Source of the DNA: Laccaria trichodermophora
Taxonomy: Eukaryota; Basidiomycota; Agaricomycetes; Agaricales; Hydnangiaceae
Assembly: GCA_018417955.1 (NCBI GenBank)
Contig: JACTVC010000002.1
Span: 3,596,001-3,660,000, forward strand
DNA: 64,000 nt
Reading direction: 5' to 3'
The position numbers and the translations under genes were made by a program. This document shows positions 45,031 to 54,894 of the stretch, piece after piece. The notes under the pieces were generated by a model. It did no database searches. It was not told the origin of the DNA and was given only the letters and a program-made list of their open reading frames with translations. Positions within the stretch are counted from its first letter, which is position 1; the number at the start of each line of letters is the position of its first letter.

Positions 45031-46633
45031 ATGCGCAATCCAGCTCTCGCAAAAGTTGTCAAAGATCTTGTCGACCTTCTGGCGCATGACAAAGCGGCTT
45101 TGCAGTTGTTTGCCGATGCAGGATCCGAACGCGGTCGCCTCGCATTCGAGACGCGCATTGCTAATTTCGTGGCTAACAGCCAGTTTCGCAGCAGAAAGGT
45201 TAGCATCCAATTGATTGCCAAACCTTACTCACACATTTTTGCCATATAGAAGGACCCAGCGCCCATCGATTGGATCAAGCACCTCAGTGACGCATGCGCC
45301 GATCCCACCGTTCCCGAATGCTTGAAACACGCCAACGAAGACCGCCAGAAACAACAATGCCACCGAAAATCAAAAAAAAAACGATTTAGCCAATCACTCG
45401 GTTTTACCTCTCGTGCCCGCACTGCTGGCACCACAAAACTTGCGAATTTCCCCAAACTTTTTTGAAAAGGTTTTCCAACAAAAAAGCGTATCCCCCCTTG
45501 AAGACTTGGATATACGAGACCACCGCGATCGGAAGACGATGGAGAAAACATTTGAAACATGGACGACAACCAGACAAGCGCAGGCCGCGCCTCCCGATGG
45601 AGCAAGTAAACCCAAGGCGTCTCGCACATGACGTTCAAACGACCGATAGCGGCACCTTCCACGACGTCGATGATGGCCATCTTTTTTGCTTGGTCGTCCG
45701 GGAATTCTGTCCCAACGGCGATGTTCCTGCTGCCGTTCATAAAGTTGTCCGCGAAACGGTTGCTGCGAGACGCAATATTCGGGTAAGTCAATCTCCTTTT
45801 CATTTTTTCCCTCGCTTCTCTTTGACTTTCTTCTTCATTTTTAGATGGAAGATCCAGGAAGCCTCGTCCAAATGGGGTTTTCCGCAGGGTCTCGCAGTGC
45901 ACCGCAGTTTGATTGGGTGCGCAACATCACCAATCGAAAACTCCCCAAGGGTGTCGTAGATGAAATGGATTACCGATCCAGTTCAATCTTCGCTCTGTTT
46001 TGGAACCTGTCCCGCGATATCCTACCTAGTGAGATTATGGACAATTTCGACAATTTCTTTGATCGTTTCAACATGGTGAGGATGTCGTCTGAAAAGGGGG
46101 CTGCGAAAGAATTTATCGCCAAACACACTACATGTGGCGAATACATGGTTGAAGTCAACGGTACTGAATTTATATTCAGCAATGCTGAAATGGCACCCCC
46201 TGCTGGAGTTTGTGCTCAGAATTATGCTCGGTATCCATCTTTTACTTTCCTCCCTTGCTCGAACTGACAGCAAATCAGATCGATGCACTTTGAGCACCAA
46301 CCTCACAAATTCGCAATAGCTTGGACGGTCCACAGAGATCACCCTGCTGATGCCGGTGGTCATTTTTACATAGCATCGTACAAGATGCGCATCCAGGCAG
46401 CCCCCAACACTCTTGTCGTTTGGATCCCATCTGACGTGCATGGAACTAGCCTCCAAGACCTGGACCCCAAAAGTCTCGACCCCGACTTCCTCCAAACAGG
46501 CATCGCGATCGTTACCCCGAACCGACTACCCTCCGTCTGGAATAAATTTTGCGAAAGTGAAATGAAATACCAGGACATGGTCAGCAACGTAATCAGAGAT
46601 CTGGATAATGACCATGGGGACGAAGAACTGTAG
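45031..46633 (+). pseudogene. 2-oxoglutarate/Fe(II) oxygenase-like gene with frame breaks
   Basis: From MRNPALAKVVKDLVDLLAHD an intron at about 45,199-45,249 leads to KDPAPIDWIKHLSDACADPT. The frame must change near 45,455 (a run of six T in CTTTTTTGAAAAG) and again near 45,630, with no fitting introns. Later exons read well: DGHLFCLVVREFCPNGDVP, then MEDPGSLVQMGFSAGS. After an intron ending CAAATCAG comes NYARSMHFEHQPHKFAIAWT, then GGHFYIASYKMRIQAAPNTL and VVWIPSDVHGTSLQ, ending in TAG. HxE, GGHFY and the late HGT are arranged like a double-stranded beta-helix oxygenase. TET/JBP-type enzymes are expanded in basidiomycetes, but membership is not shown here. Confidence 0.5.
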
Positions 46634-46681
46634 TCGTAGATGCCATTAGAACATTCGTATAATGGATTTCCTTATTTTCTT

Positions 46682-46885
46682 CTACTGATATCCTTTCTTG
46701 AGATCAACTGTATAAAGGTCTTCCACACTAGTGGGAAGACCGACGCCCGGCCTGTAGGGAACAGGCACGAACATAAATCTGACATTGTCCCTGGCGTCAA
46801 ATAGCATAGCCCAATGGCCGTTGGGCATAACCTTGAGATACATAGGGTCCACGATACCGGGATGTTCACCCGCCTGACATATCAC
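46682..46885 (-). pseudogene. Fragment of an unrecognised conserved protein
   Basis: The stretch GEHPGIVDPMYLKVMPNGHW with AMLFDARDNVRFMFVPVPYR and GVGLPTSVEDLYTVDLKKGY reads like a genuine protein end, followed by a stop at 46,682. No upstream exon was found, so it may be a terminal fragment. Confidence 0.35.
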
Positions 46886-47205
46886 GTGAAAAGCGTTTGC
46901 ATTCGCAAATTTTCATGTTTGGTTCCTCGCGGCGCAAATCAACGATTCGCCAGACAACACTCCGCAAACCATACCAGCGTTAGTTTTGATCTTCGCGACG
47001 CAAAACGTCGAATCGCGAAACATCCCAAACTGTACGGCGCCAACTATTTATTCTCAACTTCGCATCAAGAAAACACAGCACACAATTAACTAGGTAAGCC
47101 GTTTTTGTCTTCTCTGACTACCCTTCTTCCTTCCACCGCTATTATTTTCTGGTAGTCAATTTCCAAAAACGACTGATATCGTAATTTCCTTCTATAGAAG
47201 TTCAA
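46886..47205. other. Intergenic, small GC-rich motif repeated
   Basis: Motifs such as CGCGGCGCAAATCAACGATT and CGCGACGCAAAACGTCGAAT recur at 46,928 and 46,995. Nothing else was recognised. Confidence 0.35.
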
Positions 47206-48120
47206 ATGTTCGACACATATATGGATGCGTTAAGCATGGAAATTTTGACACAAATCTTGGAAACAACGCCATTCACTGATATACGATCATTCGCGCATAC
47301 AAATCGGTATAATAAAACACGAACGGCACTCTACCACAAACATACTCTTATGCGGGAGATTGCCAAAAGAGGAGTTTGTCCCATACGGCTTATCGAAATC
47401 ATGAAATCAACTGGCTCCGTAATAACCGGCTCAATCCCTCTACTCTTGATGTTACCCCAAGTATCGTCGTTGCCGCACGATCACATTTCCATGATGGTTG
47501 GCTCTGACGCACGGGACAATCTACTAAATCTCTTACGAGAACGTTGTGATTTCAACGTCACTCGAGTCGAACGCAGACCGATGTGGGACAACATCAGAGA
47601 CCCAAACCTGACAGAAGGAATTTTTACCCTCACAAAAGCAACTTTCACAATAAATATCACGGTTTCTCGGACCAATCATCCAATCCAACCCATGTTCGAA
47701 AATGATCTCACCCTTGACATGAACTATGTCACGCCATATGGTTTAACAAGTGCATATCCTTTACTCACTGTTTCGCGACGATCTTTCCTCAATCTGCACA
47801 AATTCCCATACAACCTCCCTTTATCGCATTTGCTTTACGAGAACGCGGGTTTCCGTATCGCCAAAGCAATTTGGATTTGGAAGGATTTTGAGGATCACGA
47901 ATGCGGCAACAATGGCAGTTGTCCTTTCACGGTGCGATCCATCACCGATAAAGACGTCATGACGGTGTTATGGGACAAGAAACCTGTTCACGAATGTCGT
48001 CCAAAAGGTATTGATGGCATGATGATTTGGAAATTGAGAGGATCCATACACTGCATTGATGGACAAATGCGCAGTGCAGCATTCACTGTTACTCGAGATG
48101 GACGTTTGTTAGGTGCGTAA
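47206..48120 (+). CDS. F-box-like/nucleotidyltransferase-like paralog, acidic motif lost
   Basis: A single exon from a true ATG (MFDTYMDALSMEILTQILET), 304 residues. It has the same order as the 15.86-kb protein: F-box-like N-terminus, STGSVITGSIPLLLMLPQVS, then LPHDHISMMVG where the relative has FIPDDIDFFV. Further shared blocks are NHPIQPMFENDLTLDMNYVT, PYGLTSAYPLLTVS and DHECGNNGSCPFT. The GS of the nucleotidyltransferase motif remains, but the DxD metal ligands are replaced by D-H-I. It is therefore probably catalytically dead if the fold call is right. The reading frame is intact. Confidence 0.65.
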   Translation: MFDTYMDALSMEILTQILETTPFTDIRSFAHTNRYNKTRTALYHKHTLMREIAKRGVCPIRLIEIMKSTGSVITGSIPLLLMLPQVSSLPHDHISMMVGSDARDNLLNLLRERCDFNVTRVERRPMWDNIRDPNLTEGIFTLTKATFTINITVSRTNHPIQPMFENDLTLDMNYVTPYGLTSAYPLLTVSRRSFLNLHKFPYNLPLSHLLYENAGFRIAKAIWIWKDFEDHECGNNGSCPFTVRSITDKDVMTVLWDKKPVHECRPKGIDGMMIWKLRGSIHCIDGQMRSAAFTVTRDGRLLGA

Positions 48121-48291
48121 TTTATGGGCACAGAAAACTGCAATGCTAACATACATCGCAGTTGGCAGCTAATACAAGCCATGTACTTCTTACGACGAAT
48201 GATGCACATCGTCGAAGATGTTGATTAATTATTGACGTGTAAGAATCTACGTTCAGCAATAGCTCTATTCAATAACAGGAAGTAAGCGACA

Positions 48292-48805
48292 TCAAGCCCA
48301 AGAATTGCAGCATACATACTCTTGAAGGAGCTTGTTAACAAAGTCTACGTCGGACAAAGTAAGATTTACCACAAATCGATCCCTCGTCGTCTTTATGACC
48401 ATCAAACTTCCCATAATTCTATCAGAATGAAGGCTTGAAGCGGCCATGTTGTAATCATTGAAACCCCAATCATCGTCCTCCGTTATCTGACAGACATGAA
48501 TATAAGGTCGGCATACAGAACAATTCAAAATAGCTCACTTGACGCTCATGCATGAAATAATAAAAATACTCCACAAGATTATTATCGCCGTCATAAAGAT
48601 ACCGACTTTGGAGGAAACAATTGCTCGTCATATCGAGGCTATTCCCGAAGTTTGGAATTAAATCTTCAACGTTTACGTCGTAGATCGAACAGCCATCCTC
48701 CAAATGCCTAGAGGCTAGTGTGACAAAGACCGCCACCGGAACTATGATTGGTTTACTGCAGCGATTTCCATAGTAAATAACGCTCGGACGCTTAACAAAG
48801 ATCAA
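48292..48805 (-). CDS. Hypothetical two-exon protein
   Basis: Exon 1 (SVIYYGNRCSKPIIVPVAVF to YYFMHERQ) joins across a GTGAGC...TGTCAG intron near 48,488-48,538 to ITEDDDWGFNDYNMAASSLH, VVNLTLSDVDFVNKLLQEYV and a TGA at 48,292. The start is uncertain, since the open frame begins at TTG. No family was recognised. Confidence 0.45.
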
Positions 48806-49547
48806 ACACGTTAACTTGAAAACAAGATGACTAACGAATCAAAAACAAACGTGAGCTTGATCACTTGACCGATTTACTGACCGAGTTACAGCTAATTCGT
48901 CCATAGATTGAAAGACCAAATTTAAGAGTGAAGCAAGAGTGAAGCAACAAACGAAAAAATTTCAATCCTACCGAGGTGTCAACGTCGTTTTTGGTAATTT
49001 TTTTTTTTCAATACAATAGAATTCTAAATATAGCACATATATATAACAGTCGCAAAATGATTCATGCCCCTCCATGAAGACCACAAACCACAGTACAAAG
49101 TAAGTCTAATGGCGACATATCTGAGAACCCACCTCTAACTTAACCTGTTTGCAAAAGGCGTTGCAAATATATGAGAAAGGATGTTCAAGGCAGGAAACAT
49201 CGATACTTGGACTATAACTCAAACAGAGAACAGCGATATGTAAGACAGCTCCCATTAAGTCGTTGATCAGACGTGACCACTTTACAAGGTTATTCCTCGT
49301 CTAGAACACCAGACAAATCAAAACGTACACACCACGCTCAAGAAGCATGAAGTGATCATCGCTGCACTCTGCATTTGCACTGTGGTACTATTATTTCTTA
49401 TTATCTCAGTCAATGCCTCAATTAAGTATGAGAACTCTCAAAGAATAGAGCGATGGCAATTTGTCCCAGTGTAACGTCGTCAAAATATGTAGGGTCCGTT
49501 TAACAGCTTTCCGAGACAACCGTTTGCGAGCCGAAGAGACGGCTCTA
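48806..49547. other. Intergenic, nothing recognised
   Basis: AT-rich with a T9 run near 49,000. No gene or element was supported. Confidence 0.4.
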
Positions 49548-50167
49548 CAGTTGCGGACAAACAAAGTCAACAAATTTATTAACCTATTTTTTGGGACTCC
49601 AGAAAGCATTGGAATTGTTAGATAACGGTATAAATGACTTCCTATTGATCTCCCTGATCAATTCCAACGAGCAGAATTCCCAGAAATGACGATATAAGGG
49701 TTTTATACCCCAAAAATTTGGCCAGTGCCTGAAAAAATCGCTAAAAATACAAAAAATATGCCAATCAACTCCTTTTTGCTTCCTCTCTTTGATTCCAATA
49801 AAATATTCGGGAAATATTGATGTCTTTTATGGTGGGAATTTCGTTGAAAATGTCACGTGGGCATACCCTTTCTGGTCAAGGTCTCCCGGAAAAAGACATA
49901 ATTGGACCCTGGTTCATTTTTTCACGCATCTACTACACCAGGGTTATGAATGCCACAGAATTGATCCAGAGATGGCCGATTCGGAAGACTTTTGGGTGCG
50001 TTGAAAACGCCCAAAAATTTGGCCAAACCAAAAACGCGTGGGAAAATTAGGGCGACACCTTTTTTGAACAGTTTCGAAGTCTCTGAAGCTGAATATGAAG
50101 TCAGAATTCTGATAAAAATTCTGGTTCTCAAGTTATCAAATTTGATGACTCTGATTGTCCGCAACTG
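49548..50167. mobile_element. Tc1/mariner-type MITE, 620 bp
   Basis: Ends with CAGTTGCGGACAA and its complement. The inverted repeat continues imperfectly for about 37 bp (AGTCAxCAAATTT). A TA dinucleotide flanks each end (49,546-49,547 and 50,168-50,169), the target duplication of Tc1/mariner elements. No transposase frame lies inside. Confidence 0.8.
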
Positions 50168-50200
50168 TAGAATTAAACGAATAACATAAGTAGTTGCCGA

Positions 50201-50275
50201 GACCAAGCAAGTGTAAATTTTGAACTGAAAAGTGGACGTCCACTTTTCAGTTCAAAGTTTGTGACTGTTTGCCTC
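50201..50275. repeat. Palindrome family copy 5
   Basis: Centred between 50,238 and 50,239. Arms AATTTTGAACTGAAAAGTGG and the inverse, flanks CCAAGCAAGTGT and GTGACTGTTTGCCTC. It starts about 30 bp beyond the mariner-type MITE. Confidence 0.92.
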
Positions 50276-50301
50276 AAATCGCGGTCGTTCAAACGTCACT
50301 C

Positions 50302-50376
50302 CACCAAGCAAGTGTAAACTTTGAACTGAAAAGTGGACGTCCACTTCTCAGTTCAAAATTTGTGACTGTTTGCCTC
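50302..50376. repeat. Palindrome family copy 6
   Basis: A near-identical direct duplicate of copy 5, about 100 bp downstream, with the same flanks (CCAAGCAAGTGTAAA, GTGACTGTTTGCCTCA). It lies about 190 bp beyond the stop of SAM-like copy D. Confidence 0.92.
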
Positions 50377-50568
50377 AGATCGCGTGAGTCAAAGCCTTGC
50401 CCAGATCCAACTCCCTTTTGAGTTGTGTCATTCACATTTCAAATATACGTTGGCTTATTCAATTTCTTTCTGTTTATTGCCAAGTCTTCCTTCTGATTGA
50501 AACGATCACAAGATTTGAGAATGGCAAGCGGATTTTTATACGGGATAAGACTACAGGACTCGTAATTA

Positions 50569-51595
50569 CTATAGCGCAGTGCTCATTTCAATGGAGAAAC
50601 CGCGAAAGCGGTTCTTGAGTATGAAAATATCCATAGCCGTAAACTCGTTATCTCCGAAGGAGGATACAGTCTTCAAGAACGAATCGATCCCGTCATCGGT
50701 GCACAAATGAACAGCATGCAAAAAATGCTCGTTAGTACAGCCAAAGGCGATAAATTTGGGTAGAAAGTGCGTCATGGGAGGAATGCATGTCTCCAAAAAG
50801 CGTCTCACTGGAGCGGTCGAATCGTCTTTAGACGACGTGGCGGCGGCGCGTGTTGGGATTGGCAGATAAGAGGGTTTAAACCCCCTTTTCCGCTCTGTAA
50901 CGGGAGGGGCGTGGACGGACAACTTTGGGTTCACTTGTAGATTCGCGGCAGGCTTCGCCTGCTGGAATTATTTCGTATCAGTCACCGTCTTTCACTACGG
51001 GCACCTTATACTGACTGTAGATGGCCCGCGGGTGTTCCTCGAAACGTTGACGGGGTCTCTCGCCCCACTTCTGATCTTTTTCTGCCTGGCACGCAAGTAA
51101 CGCCATCTGTTATTCGAGAACAATTTCCGCATATACACCCGAGCCACATTCTTGCGCCGGTTGGAGTCCGCATCTGATGCGAGAAAAAGGTTCGGATATA
51201 GAGACCAGATCTTCGAATACATGGTTTGAATTACGACGAAAAAAGATTGTACGAAAAATATATACCTCTTGTTCACATTTCGTCACGTTTTCCCCTTGCC
51301 CCATGTACGTCTTCGCATAAACCAGATGTTTTCGAGTCGACGCTCTCAACGCTTCCTGAAGAGAACTATCGTGTTAAATACTCAAAAAACGCGAAGTACA
51401 CTAACTTTCAATCGATTGATGTAATCCTGTGATAAATGTGTACCCATCGTTTTTCGAAAATCGGCCGTCTGTATGCTAATGTCAGAACAAAGCACATGAT
51501 TGGTAGCCATTAACCCACCTTAATCGATATTTTGCCTAAGATCGACGCGTAAGAATTCAACGGTGTCAATATAAAAGATGAACTTACGAGGCATC
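50569..51595 (-). CDS. SAM-like family copy D
   Basis: The leader ATGCCTC at a GTAAGTTC donor lies at 51,595. A second exon ends SIK at a GTGGGT donor. An exon ending NVTKCEQE joins across a 60-bp intron to IWSLYPNLFLASDADSNRRK with NVARVYMRKLF. The last exon has TERKRGFKPSYLPIPTRAAA, PVRRFLETCIPPMTHFLPKF, IAFGCTNEHFLHAVHLCTDD and FTAMDIFILKNRFRGFS, stopping near 50,569. The best-preserved copy in the window by reading frame. The C-terminal module looks SAM-like; the upstream WxxYPxLFL block is unassigned. Exon joins between 50,940 and 51,100 are approximate. Confidence 0.55.
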
Positions 51596-52126
51596 GTGCA
51601 CAACCGAAGATGGGGAATGGAAGAAAAGCAAGACGCGGTTTTTAAGGCGATATGATCTGAACACTGATTGAGTTATGTTGCGAAAAAGTTTAATTTCGAT
51701 AAACAGGGTCACGACAGTGTGTTGCCATCTGTCAGTCACCAAGACAGAAGCAGAAACAGTGGCGGACGTGGGATTGATTACTGCCAGCGCCTACTACCGA
51801 ATCAATACAAAGTGAGGAAAAGTTGACCAGGGCAGACGTCATTCTAAGCAGCGTGTTCCGTCGAGGTGCGGCCCCGAAGTACAACGATGAGATGACATGA
51901 GTTAGAGAGTTTCGATTGAACGCGTCATACAATACAAATACAACCGATGCGGCCCTTACCGACGAAGTAATAGCGGTGTACAACTTGCAGCCCTGACGGC
52001 GTCTATGCTAGTGTCGATCAGCATTAGGTTTCCCTATACATTGTTACGACGACCCTGTCTTTTGAAGTGCACCCTTTGAAACGTCAGAACGAAACTGCGT
52101 ATTGCGCCATCACTGCACCTTGACTG
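51596..52126. other. 5' flank of copy D and intergenic
   Basis: Shares TTATGTTG and CAGGGTCACGACAG phrases with the 5' flank of copy A at 26.1 kb. No gene was recognised. Confidence 0.4.
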
Positions 52127-52201
52127 CACCAAACAAGTGTCAATTTTAAACTGAAAAGTGGACGTCCACTTTTCAGTTCAAAATTTGTGATTGTTTATCT
52201 C
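52127..52201. repeat. Palindrome family copy 7
   Basis: Centred between 52,163 and 52,164. Left arm AATTTTAAACTGAAAAGTGG, right arm CCACTTTTCAGTTCAAAATT, flanks CCAAACAAGTGTC and GTGATTGTTTATCTC. No gene is recognised within 500 bp on its right. Confidence 0.92.
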
Positions 52202-52700
52202 GCCTGTGTTTCCCTCGAAGACTCCCTGGTCACTACTAGATATAACGGCACGAAGACTTTGCTGACCCACATGTTGAGGTGCGTAATTGTGACCACATTC
52301 GTGTAGCTTATCAATAATATTCATTGCAAAATCAGATCACCTAGTCGAGAACAGACGTGTAGAGCAATGGGTTACCGCTTATCAAGTTATAACGTCTCCC
52401 TTGGCTGAAGCGCGCCCTTTGCCAAATGTCAACGAGACTAGACGTTACGGAAATTCGTCGTATGGTGCCCCTTGCCCGTCAATACAAGTTTGACTCGCCT
52501 CGACAGGGTACATATGCCACGAAGTCATACTTGACCCACAATACGGTGTGTAATTGTATGAATTTTCACATAGTTTCTAAAGAAAAAGAATAAACAATGT
52601 AGATTCAAATATTCATTCCTTGCTCGAGAAACGCTAAGTGCATTGCGTCACCCTTTTTTTCCTTGTTATGACGACACACCCTTTATGAAATGATCTCTAC
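52202..52700. repeat. Degenerate direct duplication, about 300-bp period
   Basis: GCACGAAGACTTTGCTGACC with CACATGTTGAGGTGCGTAAT near 52,250 resembles GCCACGAAGTCATACTTGAC with CACAATACGGTGTGTAATTG near 52,515. The preceding GTTACGACGACCCTG (52,043) resembles GTTATGACGACACACC (52,666). The origin is unknown. Confidence 0.4.
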
Positions 52701-54363
52701 AACTCATTCCATGCCACTACCGACCTCATTGCCACTCTTTTCCGCATGACCGTCACTTGCAGTATCAGAACAGACGGCACTTTTACGGTATTTCGGTACC
52801 TCGCTTTTTGAATACTGCAATCTGGCTATCGAGCCCCTGCATAAGCTGCAGGATTCGGAGGAAGAGCATCTCGATACTATCATACTGGCCTTCCCTTCAC
52901 CAACGACATCCTCGACATTGTGCAGCAGATTACATGTACCACGAAGTGTCCACTCCCCCGTCACTATGAGAACTGGTCGGGATGGATATCAAAAGTACGG
53001 CGCTCGAGAACGCCCCATCCGAAAAGATATGCTCCTTCCACAATCAAAGAACTTTACTTTTTTTGCTTTAACAGTTATCAAACTCGACCTTCTTTTACAG
53101 AAACGGCGAGGTAAGGCAGGATCTTTACAAAGTCTTTCAGCCATTCCCCTTCAATTCGCTGTGCACGATGGCTCGTAAGTTTACATTCAATTCTAGCATT
53201 GTCAAAGTCTTACGCGTCGACCTTACCTTTTTTAAGCAAAAGATCAATAAACCAAACGCGTGCATTGTTCTCACATCGGCGATATCCGGAAAAGCTGAGT
53301 CCACATTTTTTGGAGATTCGAGTATTCAACATGAAAGTTCTTTCTAGGAAGCATTGCGAGAGTGACAACATGGAAACACTTGGTTTACGGGAAGACAGAT
53401 GGCGTTTTAGAAAGCATCGCGAGAGAGACAACTCGGAAACATCTGTCTGGATTATGGGAAGACTCAGACATACATGGCGCAACGGGAAAACGTGTCGAAA
53501 AATGAAGAAAGAGGTAAAACATTAGTCGTCCGTATATGACTTTAAGTATTTCGTCTGTATACTACTTTTACTACTTTCTTAATCTCTACCACATAACGAC
53601 AAAGACATTAATCGCATTTTAACTCAGAGAGTAGATCACTGTAAAATTAGCTGTAAGTTGGCTACAGATGAAGTTGACATCTGTTTGGTAATGTTTGTCT
53701 ATAGCTCTCAAAGAATAGTGTGACAAGAAAACGGGTCAGTATAAGAACGATTCCTTACGTAAACTCCAGGACTCGTAACAATTTTTTCTTGGAGTCAAGG
53801 TTTTTCGAGACTACGAGGTCGTTGACTCGGTGAAAATATAACTTGCCTTACTTCGCATATTTTCCCCTCAAATATCGATATACGGCCCTCGGTTCAAGGC
53901 AGAGGTGATATATCACGGCCTTTTCGCGACCACGGCGACGAAGAGGCAAATTTTTGAGCACAGCGCAAGGCGTTGGTTTGGCCCTTTTGCGTCTTGAACA
54001 TGGGCGACCTCGACCTTGAGATAGGGTTTCGTGAAGGAGGTGGGACATCAAAGTAGTCAGTTTCACCATGGTGGCCAAGCTGGTGGCCTCGGGAGCCAGC
54101 TCTTTTTGTTGGACAAATGTAATGCTGAGCAGAGCTGAACGCCAAATTAGCATTGAATTCAAAAACAATTGGGACGTTGGTGAGAGCCATGCATCGTTTT
54201 GAAAGAAATGTGTGCTGTATATTCAAGGGCTTTCGTCGACACAATTCAAGTTGCACAGGCTATGGCTACAGACTGTGCCTAAGAACTTCGCAGGTATATG
54301 AGCAGAAAGAAATTCTCAACGAAGATTTGCGAAGGGTCCCCCACGGTATGATTGAACAGCGCA
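52701..54363. other. Long stretch without a supported gene
   Basis: Several open frames of 60-120 codons overlap on both strands, but none shows a domain, conserved splice sites or a start context that I trust. Near 53,344-53,440 a block (GAAGCATTGCGAGAGTGACA and GAAAGCATCGCGAGAGAGAC, each followed by a GGAAAC-AC phrase) is repeated with a period of about 66 bp. Confidence 0.45.
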
Positions 54364-54813
54364 TCAGGAATAGCCCTCGACTAGCACAGAAGCATATACG
54401 TAGTCCCCATCGTGGCTAACGGAGACGTGTATTTGGCCGATCACAGCAATGCTAGAGGCCGGTGGACAGTATGTTAAAGAAGGTTTTTGCCACTGCCCGT
54501 TGTCGGCGACTTTTGCCCCATGGTAGGTCAGATCTTTCCACGTCGGTCGTGCCACAGGAAACATTGCCTTGTACGCCGCCTCCTTTACCCCCCATCTATA
54601 TGTGATAAAATGGATGGAGAAACGTGTAAAGTTGCTGGGCACATACCGAACGGCCAAGAACTGAACTCGACGGTTTAGTGGCATTGATTGCCAGAGAGCA
54701 AGCTCATCTGAACTAAGGATCCGAGACGCAAATCTTTGAGGATCCCTGCGACTGAGAAGCGCGGTTATACGAGGAATGTTAACGAGGTCGACGCCTATGC
54801 CGAGGATGGCCAT
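54364..54813 (-). CDS. PPT2: 4'-phosphopantetheinyl transferase, holo-ACP synthase (AcpS) type
   Basis: Transfers the phosphopantetheine arm of CoA to a serine of acyl carrier protein; the fungal AcpS-type enzyme normally serves the mitochondrial carrier protein. MAILGIGVDLVNIPRI carries the metal-binding Asp of the first motif, and WGVKEAAYKAMFP carries the KEA motif with the catalytic Glu. A 51-bp intron at 54,596-54,646 has no stop and a length divisible by three; removing it joins FLAVR to WGVKEA. The ATG at 54,813 puts MAILGIGVDL first, as usual for the family. An upstream frame exists, but it would reach into the ELP2 promoter. No separate mitochondrial presequence is seen in the short form. 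It is divergent from ELP2, 81 bp between starts. The gene symbol follows yeast naming. Confidence 0.9.
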   Translation of the reverse strand: MAILGIGVDLVNIPRITALLSRRDPQRFASRILSSDELALWQSMPLNRRVQFLAVRYVPSNFTRFSIHFITYRWGVKEAAYKAMFPVARPTWKDLTYHGAKVADNGQWQKPSLTYCPPASSIAVIGQIHVSVSHDGDYVYASVLVEGYS

Positions 54814-54894
54814 ACTAGTTGAAGCTTCCCGCCTTTGTTTGAATCGGAGGTTACTGCACAAACCCGACAAATTACTCTCCACCGCCATTTCATC

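Noticed and set aside
45225..45902. A 225-codon minus-strand frame opposite the oxygenase-like gene
   Set aside because: The plus strand has splice sites and family-like motifs across the same bases; the minus frame has no recognisable domain.
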